DNA from: CAVPJC01 sp963705155
GTDB taxonomy: Bacteria; Chloroflexota; Anaerolineae; Anaerolineales; UBA4823
Direction of reading: 5' to 3'
Length of the DNA stretch: 64,000 bases
Assembly: GCA_963705155.1 (NCBI GenBank)
Contig: CAVPJC010000003.1
Location: forward strand, 1 to 64,000
Positions 40,538 through 51,087 of this stretch are shown here, one piece after another. The notes beneath the pieces are model-generated. The model saw only the letters and a program-made list of their open reading frames with translations, was not told the origin of the DNA and did not search any database. Position 1 is the stretch's first letter; each line of letters begins with the position of its first letter. Position numbers and translations under genes: made by a program.

Positions 40538-41833
40538 GTGGAGACTGGTATTACAAAATTGAAACTCTCGAATGGAATGTCGGTGCTGCTCAAGGAAATT
40601 CATGCTTCGCCGATCATCAGCCACTGGGTCTGGTACCGGGTGGGATCGCGCAATGAAATACCGGGCACGACGGGCATCTCACACTGGGTGGAGCACATGC
40701 AGTTCAAAGGCACGCCGCTCTTCCCGGCTTCGGTTCTGGATAAGGCTATCTCACGGGAAGGGGGTTTTTGGAACGCCTTTACACACATGGATTGGACCAC
40801 CTACTTTGAGACCATGCCCTCCGAAAAGATCGACCTGGCCCTGCAGCTCGAATCCGACCGCATGGTGAACAGTCTATTTGAAGAAGAAGAAGTGGCTTCC
40901 GAGCGCACGGTTATCATCTCCGAACGACAGGGCAGCGAGAACGAACCGCTCTTTCTGCTGGGCGAGGAGATGCAGGCAGCCGCTTTCCGGGTACATTCTT
41001 ACCACCACGAGGTGATCGGCGACCTGGCCGATCTGCAAACCATGCAGCGGGATGATCTCTACAACCATTATCGCAGCCATTATGTGCCCAACAATGCCGT
41101 GCTGGCAGTTGCAGGTGATTTCGACACCGACAACATGCTGAGGCGGATCCGTGAGAAATTCGAGGCGATTCGCTCCGGTCCAGAACCGCGCCGCCAGGTG
41201 CGCAGCGAACCGGCCCAGGCCGGCGAGCGGCGGGTGCATGTGGAAGGGCCGGGTGAAACCACCTACATACAACTTGCCCACCGCGCCCCGCCTGCAGCGC
41301 ACCCCGATTTTATGGCCCTGACCGTATTGGACAGCCTGTTGACCGGGCCGAGCAGCCTGAACATGTTCGGCGGCGGGATCTCCAACAAAACCTCACGCCT
41401 GTACCGGCTGCTTGTAGAAGGCGAGCTGGCTGTGAGCGTACACGGCGGTTTGCAGGCTACTATTGATCCGTACCTGCACACCATCACCATCATCGTCCAC
41501 CCAAAACACAGCCCCGAAGAGGTGCTGGAGGCGGTTAACGGTGAAATTCGCAGCCTGCAAGCTGCGCCGCCTCCCGCCGACGAGCTGAGGCGGGCGATGA
41601 AACAAGCCCGGGCGCTGTTTGCCTACGGCACAGACAGCATCACCAACCAGGCGTTCTGGCTGGGATTTGCCGAAATGTTTGCAGACTACGACTGGTTTAC
41701 CGGTTACCTGGAAAACCTGGCAAAGGTGACCCCCGAAGACGTACTGCGGGCAGCCCAAACCTATATGAAGCCCCAAAATCGCACGGTGGGTATTTACCTT
41801 CCAACCGGCAACGGCGCAGAGGTGCAGCCATGA
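40538..41833 (+). CDS. M16 family zinc peptidase, catalytic subunit
   Basis: 431 intact residues from GTG 40538, which has AGGAG at the right distance (TTG 40532 is too close). The zinc motif is HWVEH in GISHWVEHMQFKGTPLF, the inverted HxxEH of M16, followed by a helix with EKIDLALQLESDRM, where the third ligand Glu is expected in the next helix (EEEEVASERTVIISE). The second domain begins GETTYIQLAHRAPP. M16 proteins form a clam shell that cuts unfolded peptides. The next gene is its catalytically silent partner and overlaps by ATGA, so the two probably form a heterodimer, as in bacterial PqqL-like or mitochondrial processing peptidases. Confidence 0.88.
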   Translation: METGITKLKLSNGMSVLLKEIHASPIISHWVWYRVGSRNEIPGTTGISHWVEHMQFKGTPLFPASVLDKAISREGGFWNAFTHMDWTTYFETMPSEKIDLALQLESDRMVNSLFEEEEVASERTVIISERQGSENEPLFLLGEEMQAAAFRVHSYHHEVIGDLADLQTMQRDDLYNHYRSHYVPNNAVLAVAGDFDTDNMLRRIREKFEAIRSGPEPRRQVRSEPAQAGERRVHVEGPGETTYIQLAHRAPPAAHPDFMALTVLDSLLTGPSSLNMFGGGISNKTSRLYRLLVEGELAVSVHGGLQATIDPYLHTITIIVHPKHSPEEVLEAVNGEIRSLQAAPPPADELRRAMKQARALFAYGTDSITNQAFWLGFAEMFADYDWFTGYLENLAKVTPEDVLRAAQTYMKPQNRTVGIYLPTGNGAEVQP

Positions 41834-43092
41834 CGCATTCCCTTCCAGGCCCCGATGATATCACCCGCATGGTGCTGCCCAACGGCATCACCATCCTGAC
41901 CCGCGCGAACTTTAACAGCCCGTCGGTTGCCATCAGTGGTTTCCTCACGGTTGGCAGCCTGCAAGACCCGGACGAAAAACTGGGGTTGGCCGGTTTCACC
42001 GCCTCCGCCCTGATGCGCGGCAGCCAGCGGAGATCCTTCCAGGAAATTTACGAAGCGCTCGAATCCGCCGGCGCCAGCCTGGGTCTGGATAGCGGTACGC
42101 ACACCAGCGGGCTGGGCGGAAGGGCGCTGGCCGAAGACCTGGACCTGCTGTTGGAATTGCTCAGCGAAGTGCTGCAGCAGCCCTCGTTCCCGGGCGAACA
42201 GTTGGAACGGCTGCGCGCCCAGATGCTCACCGGACTGGCGATCCGCGCCCAGGATACAGCCGAAATGGCCTCCCTGGCCTTTGACCGGCAGGTGTATGCG
42301 GGACATCCCTACAGCCGGCCGGAAGAAGGTTACCCGGAGACCATCCAGGCCATCCAGCGCGAAGACCTGGCAGAATTCCACCGCAAATATTATGGACCCA
42401 CGGGAATGGTGCTGACCATTGTCGGCGCGGTAGAGCCGCAGCTAGCCGTGGAGCGCGCCGCCCACTACCTGGGCGACTGGCAGAACCCGGACCAACCGGC
42501 AGAAAGCTCCCTGCCGGACCACCACACCCTGGAAAAGACGATCACCGAAAAAGTGACCATCCCCGGCAAGTACCAATCTGATATTGTGATGGGCGTTGCC
42601 GGGCCGCCGCGGCGCACACCCGAATACCTGGCAGCGGCGCTGGGCAATAATATTTTAGGCCAGTTTGGCATGATGGGGCGCATCGGCGATGTGGTGCGGG
42701 AGAAATCCGGCCTGGCCTACTATGCCTCCAGCAGCCTGGCCGGCGGCAGTGGGCCGGGGCCATGGCAGGTTTCGGCAGGCGTTGATCCGGCCAATGTTGA
42801 AAAAGCTATTGATCTGATCCGCAGGGAAATTGCCCGCTTCGTAACCGAGCCGGTCAGCACTGAAGAACTTTCGGACAGCCAGGCAAATTTCATCGGGCGC
42901 CTGCCGCTCTCAATGGAATCGAACGGCGGCGTTGCAGGATCACTGATCAACCTGGAACGCTACAACCTGGGATTGGATTACTACCGCCGCTACCCGGATC
43001 TGCTGCGCGCCGTGACGGTTGAAGACGTGCTGCAGGCTGCCAGCAAGTATTTGGATCCCGACCGGCTGGGGATTGCAGTGGCGGGACCCTGA
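41830..43092 (+). CDS. M16 family peptidase-like, non-catalytic partner
   Basis: 420 intact residues. At the place of HxxEH the sequence is LGLAGFTASALMRGS, so there is no zinc site. The conserved C-domain R-Y pair is present (VVREKSGLAYYASSS), which is the substrate-binding mark of the partner subunit in M16B pairs. The start ATG 41830 overlaps the stop of the catalytic gene by 4 bases, so the two are made together at equal amounts. This split of catalytic and binding roles is known from mitochondrial processing peptidase and bacterial M16B pairs. The following gene is acpS, 14 bases later. Confidence 0.85.
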   Translation: MTHSLPGPDDITRMVLPNGITILTRANFNSPSVAISGFLTVGSLQDPDEKLGLAGFTASALMRGSQRRSFQEIYEALESAGASLGLDSGTHTSGLGGRALAEDLDLLLELLSEVLQQPSFPGEQLERLRAQMLTGLAIRAQDTAEMASLAFDRQVYAGHPYSRPEEGYPETIQAIQREDLAEFHRKYYGPTGMVLTIVGAVEPQLAVERAAHYLGDWQNPDQPAESSLPDHHTLEKTITEKVTIPGKYQSDIVMGVAGPPRRTPEYLAAALGNNILGQFGMMGRIGDVVREKSGLAYYASSSLAGGSGPGPWQVSAGVDPANVEKAIDLIRREIARFVTEPVSTEELSDSQANFIGRLPLSMESNGGVAGSLINLERYNLGLDYYRRYPDLLRAVTVEDVLQAASKYLDPDRLGIAVAGP

Positions 43093-43106
43093 GCCAGAGG
43101 CTGAAG

Positions 43107-43469
43107 ATGCTGCGTACGGGGATTGATATGGTTGAAACCGGGCGGATGGAGAGCACCATCCAGCGCTATGGAGAGCGCTTTACGGGGCGCGTCTTTACAT
43201 CGAATGAGCTGGCTGAGGTGGGAGAAAATTTCGCTTCTCTGGCAGCGCGCTTCGCCGCCAAAGAAGCCGTCTCGAAAGCACTGGGCACCGGGATTGGGGC
43301 CGTCGGCTGGCGGGAGATCGAAATCCTGCGTGGGCCGGAGCGCCAGCCGGTGCTGCACCTGCACGGCAAGGCGGCAAAATTAGCGGCCGAATTGGGTCTG
43401 CACCAGTGGGCGCTGAGCTTGAGCCACACCCAAACCCATGCCGTGGCCATCGTGGTGGCCATGGAGTAG
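43107..43469 (+). CDS. acpS: holo-acyl-carrier-protein synthase
   Basis: 120 intact residues from ATG 43107, close to the usual 120-125. AcpS transfers phosphopantetheine from CoA to a Ser of acyl carrier protein. The metal-binding GIDMVETGRM and the FAAKEAVSKALG motif are both complete, and LSLSHTQTHAVAIVV is the typical end. It lies 14 bases after the M16 pair and about 100 bases before the penicillin acylase gene. Confidence 0.92.
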   Translation: MLRTGIDMVETGRMESTIQRYGERFTGRVFTSNELAEVGENFASLAARFAAKEAVSKALGTGIGAVGWREIEILRGPERQPVLHLHGKAAKLAAELGLHQWALSLSHTQTHAVAIVVAME

Positions 43470-43568
43470 GCGCCGCTGATCGACAGGTACACCGGGCAGC
43501 TCAGCTAAAGAGGAATATCTGAGCAGCCTGTTTATTTTGGGGGTAACCCCACACCACAGGAGGTCCAT

Positions 43569-46124
43569 ATGCGCCGCATCCTTCGCCGCAGCTTATTCGG
43601 GCTGCTGAGTGTTCTGATTCTGTTGGGAGTCCTGATCGCCATACTGGCGCCCGCCACCGCCCGCCGCTCTTTTCCGCAAACACAGGGTGAGATCCAACTG
43701 ACCGGGCTGGCTGGCCCGGTGGATATTTACCGGGATGCACTGGGGGTTCCGCACGTCTATGCCAGCAGCACCCACGATCTGTTTTTTGCCCAGGGATACG
43801 TGCATGCCCAGGATCGTTTCTGGCAGATGGATTTCTGGCGCCACACCGGCTCCGGGCGGCTATCGGAGATGTTCGGCGAGGGCCAACTGGATACCGACAA
43901 ATATTTGCGCACACTGGGCTGGGCGCGCGTGGCTCAGAAGGAGCTGGAAGCGCTGGACCCGCAGACGCTGGCGATCTTGCAGGCTTACTCCGAAGGCGTC
44001 AACGCCTACCTAGCAGACCATGCCGGCAGCGCCATCAGCCTGGAATACTCGGTTCTCAAGCTGCTCACCCCCGATTATCAGCCAGAGCCCTGGCAGCCGC
44101 TGAACACCCTCACCTGGGCAAAGGCCATGGCGTGGGACCTGCGCGGCAATATGGATGAGGAAATTGAGCGCGCTTACCTGCTCAAGAGCCTCTCGCCAGA
44201 GCAGGTGAGCGAGATCTTTCCACCCTACCAGGGCAACATGCCGGTCATAGTGGCGCCTTCGGAACAATCGGCTGCCGTTGAGCAGCAAAAATCGGGCTTA
44301 AAAAATCAGGATGTCCGGGATGGTACAGGCAGCAGCGGCCTGGAGAGCCTGTTTAAGACAATCGCCCCGCAAATTTTGGCGTTGAACATTCAGACTAAAA
44401 ACCTGGACGTGCTGTTAGGCGCCGGCGGGGTTGGAATCGGGTCGAACAACTGGGTGATCTCCGGCAGGCTGACTTCCAGCGGTAAGCCGCTGCTGGCGAA
44501 CGATCCACACCTGGCGATCCAGATGCCTTCCATCTGGTATGAGATTGGGCTGCACTGCACACCCAAAAGCGAGGCCTGCCCGTTCAATGTGGTGGGTTTC
44601 TCATTTGCAGGTACACCGGCAGTGATCATCGGGCACAACGACCGCATTGCCTGGGGTGTCACCAATGTTGGGCCGGATGTGATGGATCTCTATATCGAAA
44701 AGATCAACCCGGCCAACCCCAACCAGGTGGAGGTGAATGGGCAGTGGCAGGATATGGAGCTGCTGACCGAGACGATCCAGGTCGGCGGCGGCGACCCGGT
44801 GGAAATCACGGTGCGCTCCACACGCCACGGACCGCTGCTTTCGGATGTATCGGAGACGCTCACCAATCTGGGCGCACAGGGCGGGTTGAGCATGCCAAGT
44901 ACCTATGGGATCGCGCTGCGCTGGACGGCGTTGGAGCCGAGCAACCTGTTTCACGCCATCCTGGGTTTAACCTGGCCCAAAACTGGGAGGAATTCCGCAC
45001 GGCTGCCAGTTTTTTCTCTGCGCCTGCGCAGAATCTGGTATATGCCGATGTGGATGGGAATATCGGCTACCAGATGCCGGGGATGATCCCAATCCGGGCA
45101 AACGGGAACGGCTGGCTGCCGGTTCCGGGGTGGAGCGACGAGCATGAGTGGCAGGGTTATGTGCCTTTCGAAGAACTGCCCTCCAGCTTTAACCCGCCCA
45201 AGGGGTATATCGCCACAGCCAACAACGAGGTTGTTAAGCCAGATTATCCCTATCTGATCACCACCGACTGGGATTACGGCTACCGAGCCAAACGGATTGT
45301 CGAGATGATCGAAGGCGCAGGCGGGCCGATGGACATCGCTTATATGCAGAAAATTCAGGGCGATAACCAGAACATGAGCGCCAGCTACTTGTTGCCGGTC
45401 TTGATGCAGGTGAGCTTAAACGACGCCCGGCTGGAGAACGCCCGGGGCATCCTGACGGGTTGGGATATGCAAAATCACATGGACTCAGCCCCGGCGGCGC
45501 TATTTGAAGTCTTCCGCAAGAACTTACTGGCGGTCACTTTTCAAGATGACCTGCCGGAGGAATTCGTGGTTTTCGGGAAGCAGCCGTTCGATAACAATTT
45601 TGCAGCGCCTGGTGCAGCAGCCCGATGCAACCTGGTGGGATGACCGGGCCACGACCGATGTGGAGCAACGCGACCAGATGTTCCTGAAAGCGTTTGCACT
45701 GGCTGTGGACGAGATCGAGAAATCACTGGGCAAAGACCCTGCAAAATGGGCCTGGGGAGACCTGCACATCTCCAATTTCCGCAACCAGAGCCTGGGCGAA
45801 TCGGGGATTGCGCCGATCGAAGCGATTTTCAATCGCGGCGGGTTCCGTACTTCGGGCGGCAGCTCCATCGTCAATGCAACCGGGTGGGATGCTGCATCGG
45901 GCAGCTACCAGGTGGAAAGCCTGCCATCGCTGCGCATGATTGTGGATCTGGGTGACCTGGCAAATTCACTGGCGATGCATACCACCGGGCAATCCGGGCA
46001 CGCCTATCACCCCAATTACATCGACATGGCTGACCTGTGGCGCAACATCCAGTACCATCCCATGAATTGGGAACAGGCGCAGGTGGAAGCCGGCAATCCA
46101 GCCCACCTGCGATTAATCCCGTAA
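43569..46124 (+). CDS. penicillin acylase family (S45) amidase, frameshifted
   Basis: About 850 residues from ATG 43569 (AGGAGGT at 43559-43565). A membrane or signal segment lies at residues 5-30 (LFGLLSVLILLGVLIAILAP). The alpha chain has VDIYRDALGVPHVYASS and FAQGYVHAQDRFWQMDFWR. The nucleophile Ser opens the beta chain at GIGSNNWVISGRLTSSGKP, where autocleavage is expected between Gly and Ser. IIGHNDRIAWGVTNVGPD and DATWWDD follow, and it ends AGNPAHLRLIP. Frame changes near 44960 (one A missing from a 'tttaa' tract) and near 45600 are needed. Such proteins cleave amides such as N-acyl amino acids or acyl-homoserine lactones; the substrate is unknown. Confidence 0.85.
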
Positions 46125-46138
46125 CACAGGATGTTGGT

Positions 46139-46489
46139 ATGACCATTCCCGAATCAGACACGGTCATTCTGGTAACCCGCAACGGCATGGGCGATGCTGA
46201 GCCAGCCCTGCAGAAAAAACTGGTCACCACCTACTTTAAACTGCTGGACGAAAACAACATCTTGCCAGCCGCGATCTGCTTTTATGCTGAAGGGGTGCAC
46301 CTGGTTGTCAGGGATTCGCCGGTTTTAGATGCGCTCATATCGCTGGAAGCCAAAGGCGTACACCTGATCTTGTGCAGCACCTGCCTGAATTTTTACAATC
46401 TGACCGACCATGTGCAGGTGGGGATTGTGGGCGGCATGACGGATATCATCGAAGCTCAGCGCCGGGCTGGAAAAGTGATCTCGATCTAA
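46139..46489 (+). CDS. DsrE-like protein (YedF C-terminal type)
   Basis: 116 intact residues from ATG 46139. The sequence TVILVTRNGMGDAEPALQKK, ICFYAEGVHLVV and the Cys loop VHLILCSTCLNFYNLTD correspond to the DsrE-like C-terminal domain of the YedF sulfur or selenium metabolism proteins, where a TusA domain usually comes first. Here the TusA part is missing. The Cys-Ser-Thr-Cys loop could carry a persulfide. It begins 14 bases after the acylase stop, so the two are probably co-transcribed. Confidence 0.7.
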   Translation: MTIPESDTVILVTRNGMGDAEPALQKKLVTTYFKLLDENNILPAAICFYAEGVHLVVRDSPVLDALISLEAKGVHLILCSTCLNFYNLTDHVQVGIVGGMTDIIEAQRRAGKVISI

Positions 46490-46555
46490 TCGAACACGTT
46501 GCAGTAAAATCAAACATGGGTCTCTCATTCCTATTCCCGCTTCAGGAGAGTGCGT

Positions 46556-49500
46556 ATGAGCGCAAGAAATCGCCTTTCGGCTTGCTGGCTGCCGCTGCTG
46601 ATCCTGCTCTGCATGGTGGTTGGTTGGACATTTTCCGCCCGGAACCCCCGCCTGGCGGCCCATGCGCAGGATGCTCAGCCTGACTTCGTCGGGATTCCGG
46701 GCACCCACCAATCGGAGTTGGGCTGTCCTTCTGACTGGCAGCCGGATTCCGCGAACACCGCACTATTGTATGACCCTGAAGATGATGTCTGGCAAGGCAC
46801 ATTTTTGATCCAGCCTGAAAATGACCAGGACAATAACGGCCCGCGCTACAAGGCTGCCCTGAACCAGGCCTGGGCTGAAAATTACGGGATCGGAGGGCAG
46901 AGCGGCGGCGGGGATATCCCACTCGTGGTAAACGAACCGACCCAGGTGAAGTTTTACTATGACCACAAAAGCCATTGGATCACAGACAATGTCAACAGCG
47001 TGATTGCAACGGCGACGGGCAGCTTCCAGAGCGAGCTGGGCTGCCAGGCAGATAACGATCCCGGATGTTTACGGTCATGGCTCCAGGACCCGGACGGCGA
47101 CGGCGTTTACGTCTTCAGCACACAGAGCCTGCCCGCCGGTGATTACGAGGCAATCGTCGCCATCCATGAAAGCCTGGATGAAACCTACGGCGGGCCAGAT
47201 GGTGCCAGCATCGCCTTCAATGTGCCCAACGACAACCAGGAAGTTTACTTTGGCTACAACGCAACCGATCACACCCTGCAGATCAGCTCAGAGGGCGCCC
47301 CGAGGGGTGATCTGGGCAAGGCGCAGGCGCACTGGGTGCTCGGCGATACAATTGCCTGGCAGATCTCCCAGCCAGCCGCAGGTGGAAGTTTTGCCCTGTA
47401 CTACGCCCCCAACGGTGGGCTGAAGCTGGAGCCGGGGGTGATCAGCGGCGGAGAATCCATTCCACTTCAGTATGCCGCAGATAAACAAGCGGAAGAAGTC
47501 AGCGCCAGCCGCCCGCACCTGGCCAATTACGCCGCCCTCAAGCTGGAGGCCGCCGACCTGGCAAAAGCGCCGGATATCCTCAAAGGCCAGGTGGCGGTCG
47601 TAGCCTTCAACGATGCCGGGAAAGTCATCGATGCCACAAGCCTGCAGATCCCCGGCGTGCTCGACGATCTGTTTCCTTATACCGGCTCTCTGGGGGTCAC
47701 TTTTGAAGATTCCCTTCCCACGCTGCAGCTGTGGGCGCCCACGGCCCGCTCGGTGAAAGTTCTGCTTTTCCCTGATCCAGCCGCGCAGGCCACGGCGAGC
47801 CTGCCGATGAGCCTGGACGACGCCAGCGGCGTGTGGAGCATCCGGGGAGAAACCGGCTGGGTGAACCAGTATTATCTTTACGAAATCGAGGTTTTTGTTC
47901 CACAGACCGGCAAGGTCGAGAAGAACCTTGTCACCGATCCCTATTCCACCAGCCTCTCGCTCAACAGCCAGCGCAGCCAGATTGTGAACCTGGAGGATGA
48001 GTCGGTCAAACCCGAGGGCTGGGACAGCCTGGAAAAACCGCCGCTGGCGGCTTTTGAAGATGCGGTCATCTACGAGCTGCATATTCGCGATTTCAGCGCC
48101 AATGACAGCAGCGTTCCCGCCGAGCTGCGCGGCACCTACCTGGCCTTCACACAGTCAGAATCGAGCGGCATGCAGCACCTCAGGGCGCTGGCTCAGGCCG
48201 GCCTGACCCACGTTCATCTGCTGCCGGCTTTCGACATCGCCAGCATCGAGGAAGATAAAGCGCTCTGGCAGAGCGTTGACCCGGCAACCCTGGCAAGCTA
48301 CCCGCCCGATTCGGAAGAACAGGCAAATGCTCTCCGACCATTGCGCGAAAAAGACGGCTTTAACTGGGGTTATGACCCGTACCATTACATCACCCCCGAA
48401 GGCAGCTATGCTAGCAATCCCAACGGTACAGCCCGAATTCTTGAATTCCGGCAAATGGTGCAGGCGCTCAACCAGAGCGGCCTGCGGGTCATCATGGATG
48501 TGGTTTATAACCACACCAATGCCTCGGGGCAAAGCGCCCGTTCGGTTTTGGATAAAGCTGTCCCGGGTTACTACCACCGCCTGAACGCGGATGGCAGCGT
48601 GGAACGCAGCACCTGCTGCGAAAACATCGCCACGGAGAACATCATGATGGAAAAACTGATGGTCGATTCCGTGGTACTGTGGGCCAAATCCTACAAGGTG
48701 GATGGTTTTCGCTTCGACCTGATGGGCCATCACATGGTTGACAACATGCTCCATGTGCGCCAGGCCCTGGATGCCCTGACCCTGGAGAAGGACGGTGTGG
48801 ATGGGTCAAAAATCCTGCTCTACGGTGAGGGCTGGGATTTTGGCGAGGTGGCCAGTAACGCCCGCGGCCAGAACGCCACACAGCTCAACCTGGGAGGCAC
48901 TGGCATCGCCACTTTCAACGACCGGCTGCGCGACGCCGTACGCGGCGGCGGTCCTTTCAACCCCGTTCAAGAGCAGGGCTTTATCACCGGCTTGCTGACT
49001 GCGCCCAACGCCTTCGATCAGGGCAAACCCACCGCGCAGAAGGGTAAATTACTGCAGTACATGGACTGGATCCGGCTTGGCCTGGCCGGCAATTTGAAAG
49101 ATTATCCGATCGAAGATGCACGGGGAAACACCGTCACAGGCGCAGCGGTCAATTACAACGGGGCTCCCGCCGGTTATACACTGGACCCACAGGAACAGAT
49201 CGTGTACATTTCGGCGCACGACAACGAAACCCTGTTTGATGCCATCCAGTACAAAGCGCCGCTGGAGGCCACCGGTGCTGAGCGGGCGCGCATCAACAAC
49301 CTGGGGGTCAGCCTGGTGATGCTCTCGCAGGGCATCCCATTCTTCCATGCCGGCGACGAGCTGCTGCGTTCCAAATCGCTGGATGGCAACTCTTACAACT
49401 CGGGCGACTGGTACAACCGCATTGACTTCACCCTGCAGAGCAACAACTGGGCGGTTGGCCTGCCCGATTTCCGCCGGGATGCCTGGGATTTGATGCGCAG

Positions 49501-50160
49501 CCTGTTCACTAACCCGAATCTGCAGGTCACCCCTCAGGATATCCAGTCTGCCAGCGCCCACTTCCAGGAGATGCTGCAGGTGCGCAAATCTTCGTCGCTC
49601 TTCCGCCTGCAGGCCGCCGAAGAGGTTATCCAGCATTTGACCTTCCTGGACAGCCGCGAGAGCCGCATCCCGGGGTTGATCATCATGCAGCTGGATGATA
49701 CCCAGGGCGCCGATATCGACCCGAATTACGAAATGATTGTGGCAGCCTTCAACGCCCTGCCCGAAACCACCAGCTTCAGCGCCGGGGCGCTCAATGGGCT
49801 GGCCCTGGAGCTGCACCCGTTGCAGGCTGCCTCGCAGGACCCGGTGGTCAAAGAGGCTGCATTTGACCCGGCAAGCGGGACGTTGAGCATACCCGGACGG
49901 ACAGCGGCCGTTTTCGTGCTCAAGCAAACCGTGCCAGAGCCAACCAACACCCCCCCGCGCCTGATGCGACAGCGACCTCCGTGCCGGAGGCTGCGGCGCC
50001 GCCACCGCCACTGCCAACCTTCCCCTCGGCCATTGGACGGGATTATTCGACCCCGCCGGAAGAACAGGCTCCGGTAAACCTGACATTGCCCATCGGCGCG
50101 CTAATCGCGGCGATCCTGGCTGGATTGGCCTTCTTCTTTGTTAGACGGGGCAAGCGTTAA
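46556..50160 (+). CDS. pullulanase (GH13), membrane-anchored, one frameshift
   Basis: About 1200 residues. ATG 46556 follows CAGGAG. A signal peptide (residues 5-30) is followed by two X25-like modules that repeat 'QSELGCPSDWQPD.. ' and 'QSELGCQADNDPGC'. Then come a pullulanase N-terminal part, a CBM48-like LQLWAPTARSVKVLLF, and the GH13 barrel: region I DVVYNHTNASG, region II VDGFRFDLMGHH (nucleophile Asp), region III LLYGEGWDFG (acid Glu), region IV YISAHDNETLFDA. A shift in a C run near 49971 gives a Pro-rich linker and a C-terminal membrane helix with a basic end (FFFVRRGKR), a cell-surface anchor. It cuts alpha-1,6 bonds of branched glucans outside the cell. The run is 7 C where 8 would restore the frame. 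Confidence 0.9.
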
Positions 50161-50191
50161 TCGAACCGGGCGAACCTGATAGAAGGATACT

Positions 50192-51052
50192 GTGACCCAA
50201 CCGTTAATCTGGCCGCCGTGTAACATCGTCATCTTTGATTGTGACAGCACCCTGTGCAGTGTGGAGGGGATTGATGAGCTGGCGCGCCTGGCGGGGAATG
50301 AAAATGATGTCGCCATGAGCATCGCCGCCCTCACCAAACGGGCGATGGAAGGCGATATCCCCCTGGAAGCCATTTACGGCCAGCGGCTGGTCACGGTGAA
50401 CCCGACCCAGGCGCAAATCCGGCAGATCGCCACGATCTACCGCCAGACGGTGATACCCGACGCACGCCAGGTCATCGAAGCCATGCAGGCGATGGAAGCG
50501 CAGGTATTTATTGTCAGCGGTGGTTTGATTGAACCCGTACGCGAATTTGGCGCCTGGTTGGGAGTGCCGCCGGAGAACATCTACGCGGTTGACCTGGAGT
50601 ATAACCAGCTGGCCGGACAGTGGTGGCGCTACTGGGAACAATCCGGCGGCCTGAACCCGCGTGCCAACCATCTGGCTGTTGAAAGCAGCCCGCTGATCAG
50701 CACGCACGGGAAAAACCGCATCATTGCGCGCATCCGCCGTGAAGCGGCCGGGCGTGCGGTGCTGATTGGCGACGGACTTTCGGATCTTGAAGCCAGCAGC
50801 GAGGTGGATTTATTTGTGGGTTTTGGCGGAGCCGTTTACCGCCCACGCGTGGCGAGCGAAGCCCCAGTTTACATCCATACACAGTCCCTGGCCCCACTGC
50901 TCCCACTGGCGCTGGGCCATGTGGGCAACAAACCCCGCTTTATCAGCTTGTGGGCCGATGGCTTGCGCAGAATTTATTCGGGCGAAGTCAGCTTTAGCAA
51001 CCCCGAGTTAAAAACCACATTTCAGGATGCGATGCGTAGAGATGTTGAGTAA
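50192..51052 (+). CDS. HAD-family phosphatase, SerB-like
   Basis: 286 intact residues; GTG 50192 follows AAGGA. The HAD motif I is FDCDSTLCSVEG, motif II VFIVSGGLIEPV, and motif III with the following acid pair is VLIGDGLSDLEAS. The extra helical part around LTKRAMEGDIPLEAIYGQRL fits the phosphoserine phosphatase cap. It is followed at once by serA, which makes phosphoserine biosynthesis the likely pathway. The DCDSTL form of motif I is usual for SerB-type enzymes. A close alternative would be another HAD phosphatase for small phosphate esters. Confidence 0.8.
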   Translation: MTQPLIWPPCNIVIFDCDSTLCSVEGIDELARLAGNENDVAMSIAALTKRAMEGDIPLEAIYGQRLVTVNPTQAQIRQIATIYRQTVIPDARQVIEAMQAMEAQVFIVSGGLIEPVREFGAWLGVPPENIYAVDLEYNQLAGQWWRYWEQSGGLNPRANHLAVESSPLISTHGKNRIIARIRREAAGRAVLIGDGLSDLEASSEVDLFVGFGGAVYRPRVASEAPVYIHTQSLAPLLPLALGHVGNKPRFISLWADGLRRIYSGEVSFSNPELKTTFQDAMRRDVE

Positions 51053-51087
51053 ACGCGCTGTCTCCTTGCTCAATAAGAAGACCACAG

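Noticed and set aside
47288..50086. Long minus-strand frames over the pullulanase gene
   Set aside because: They are shadows of a gene with all four GH13 regions on the plus strand.
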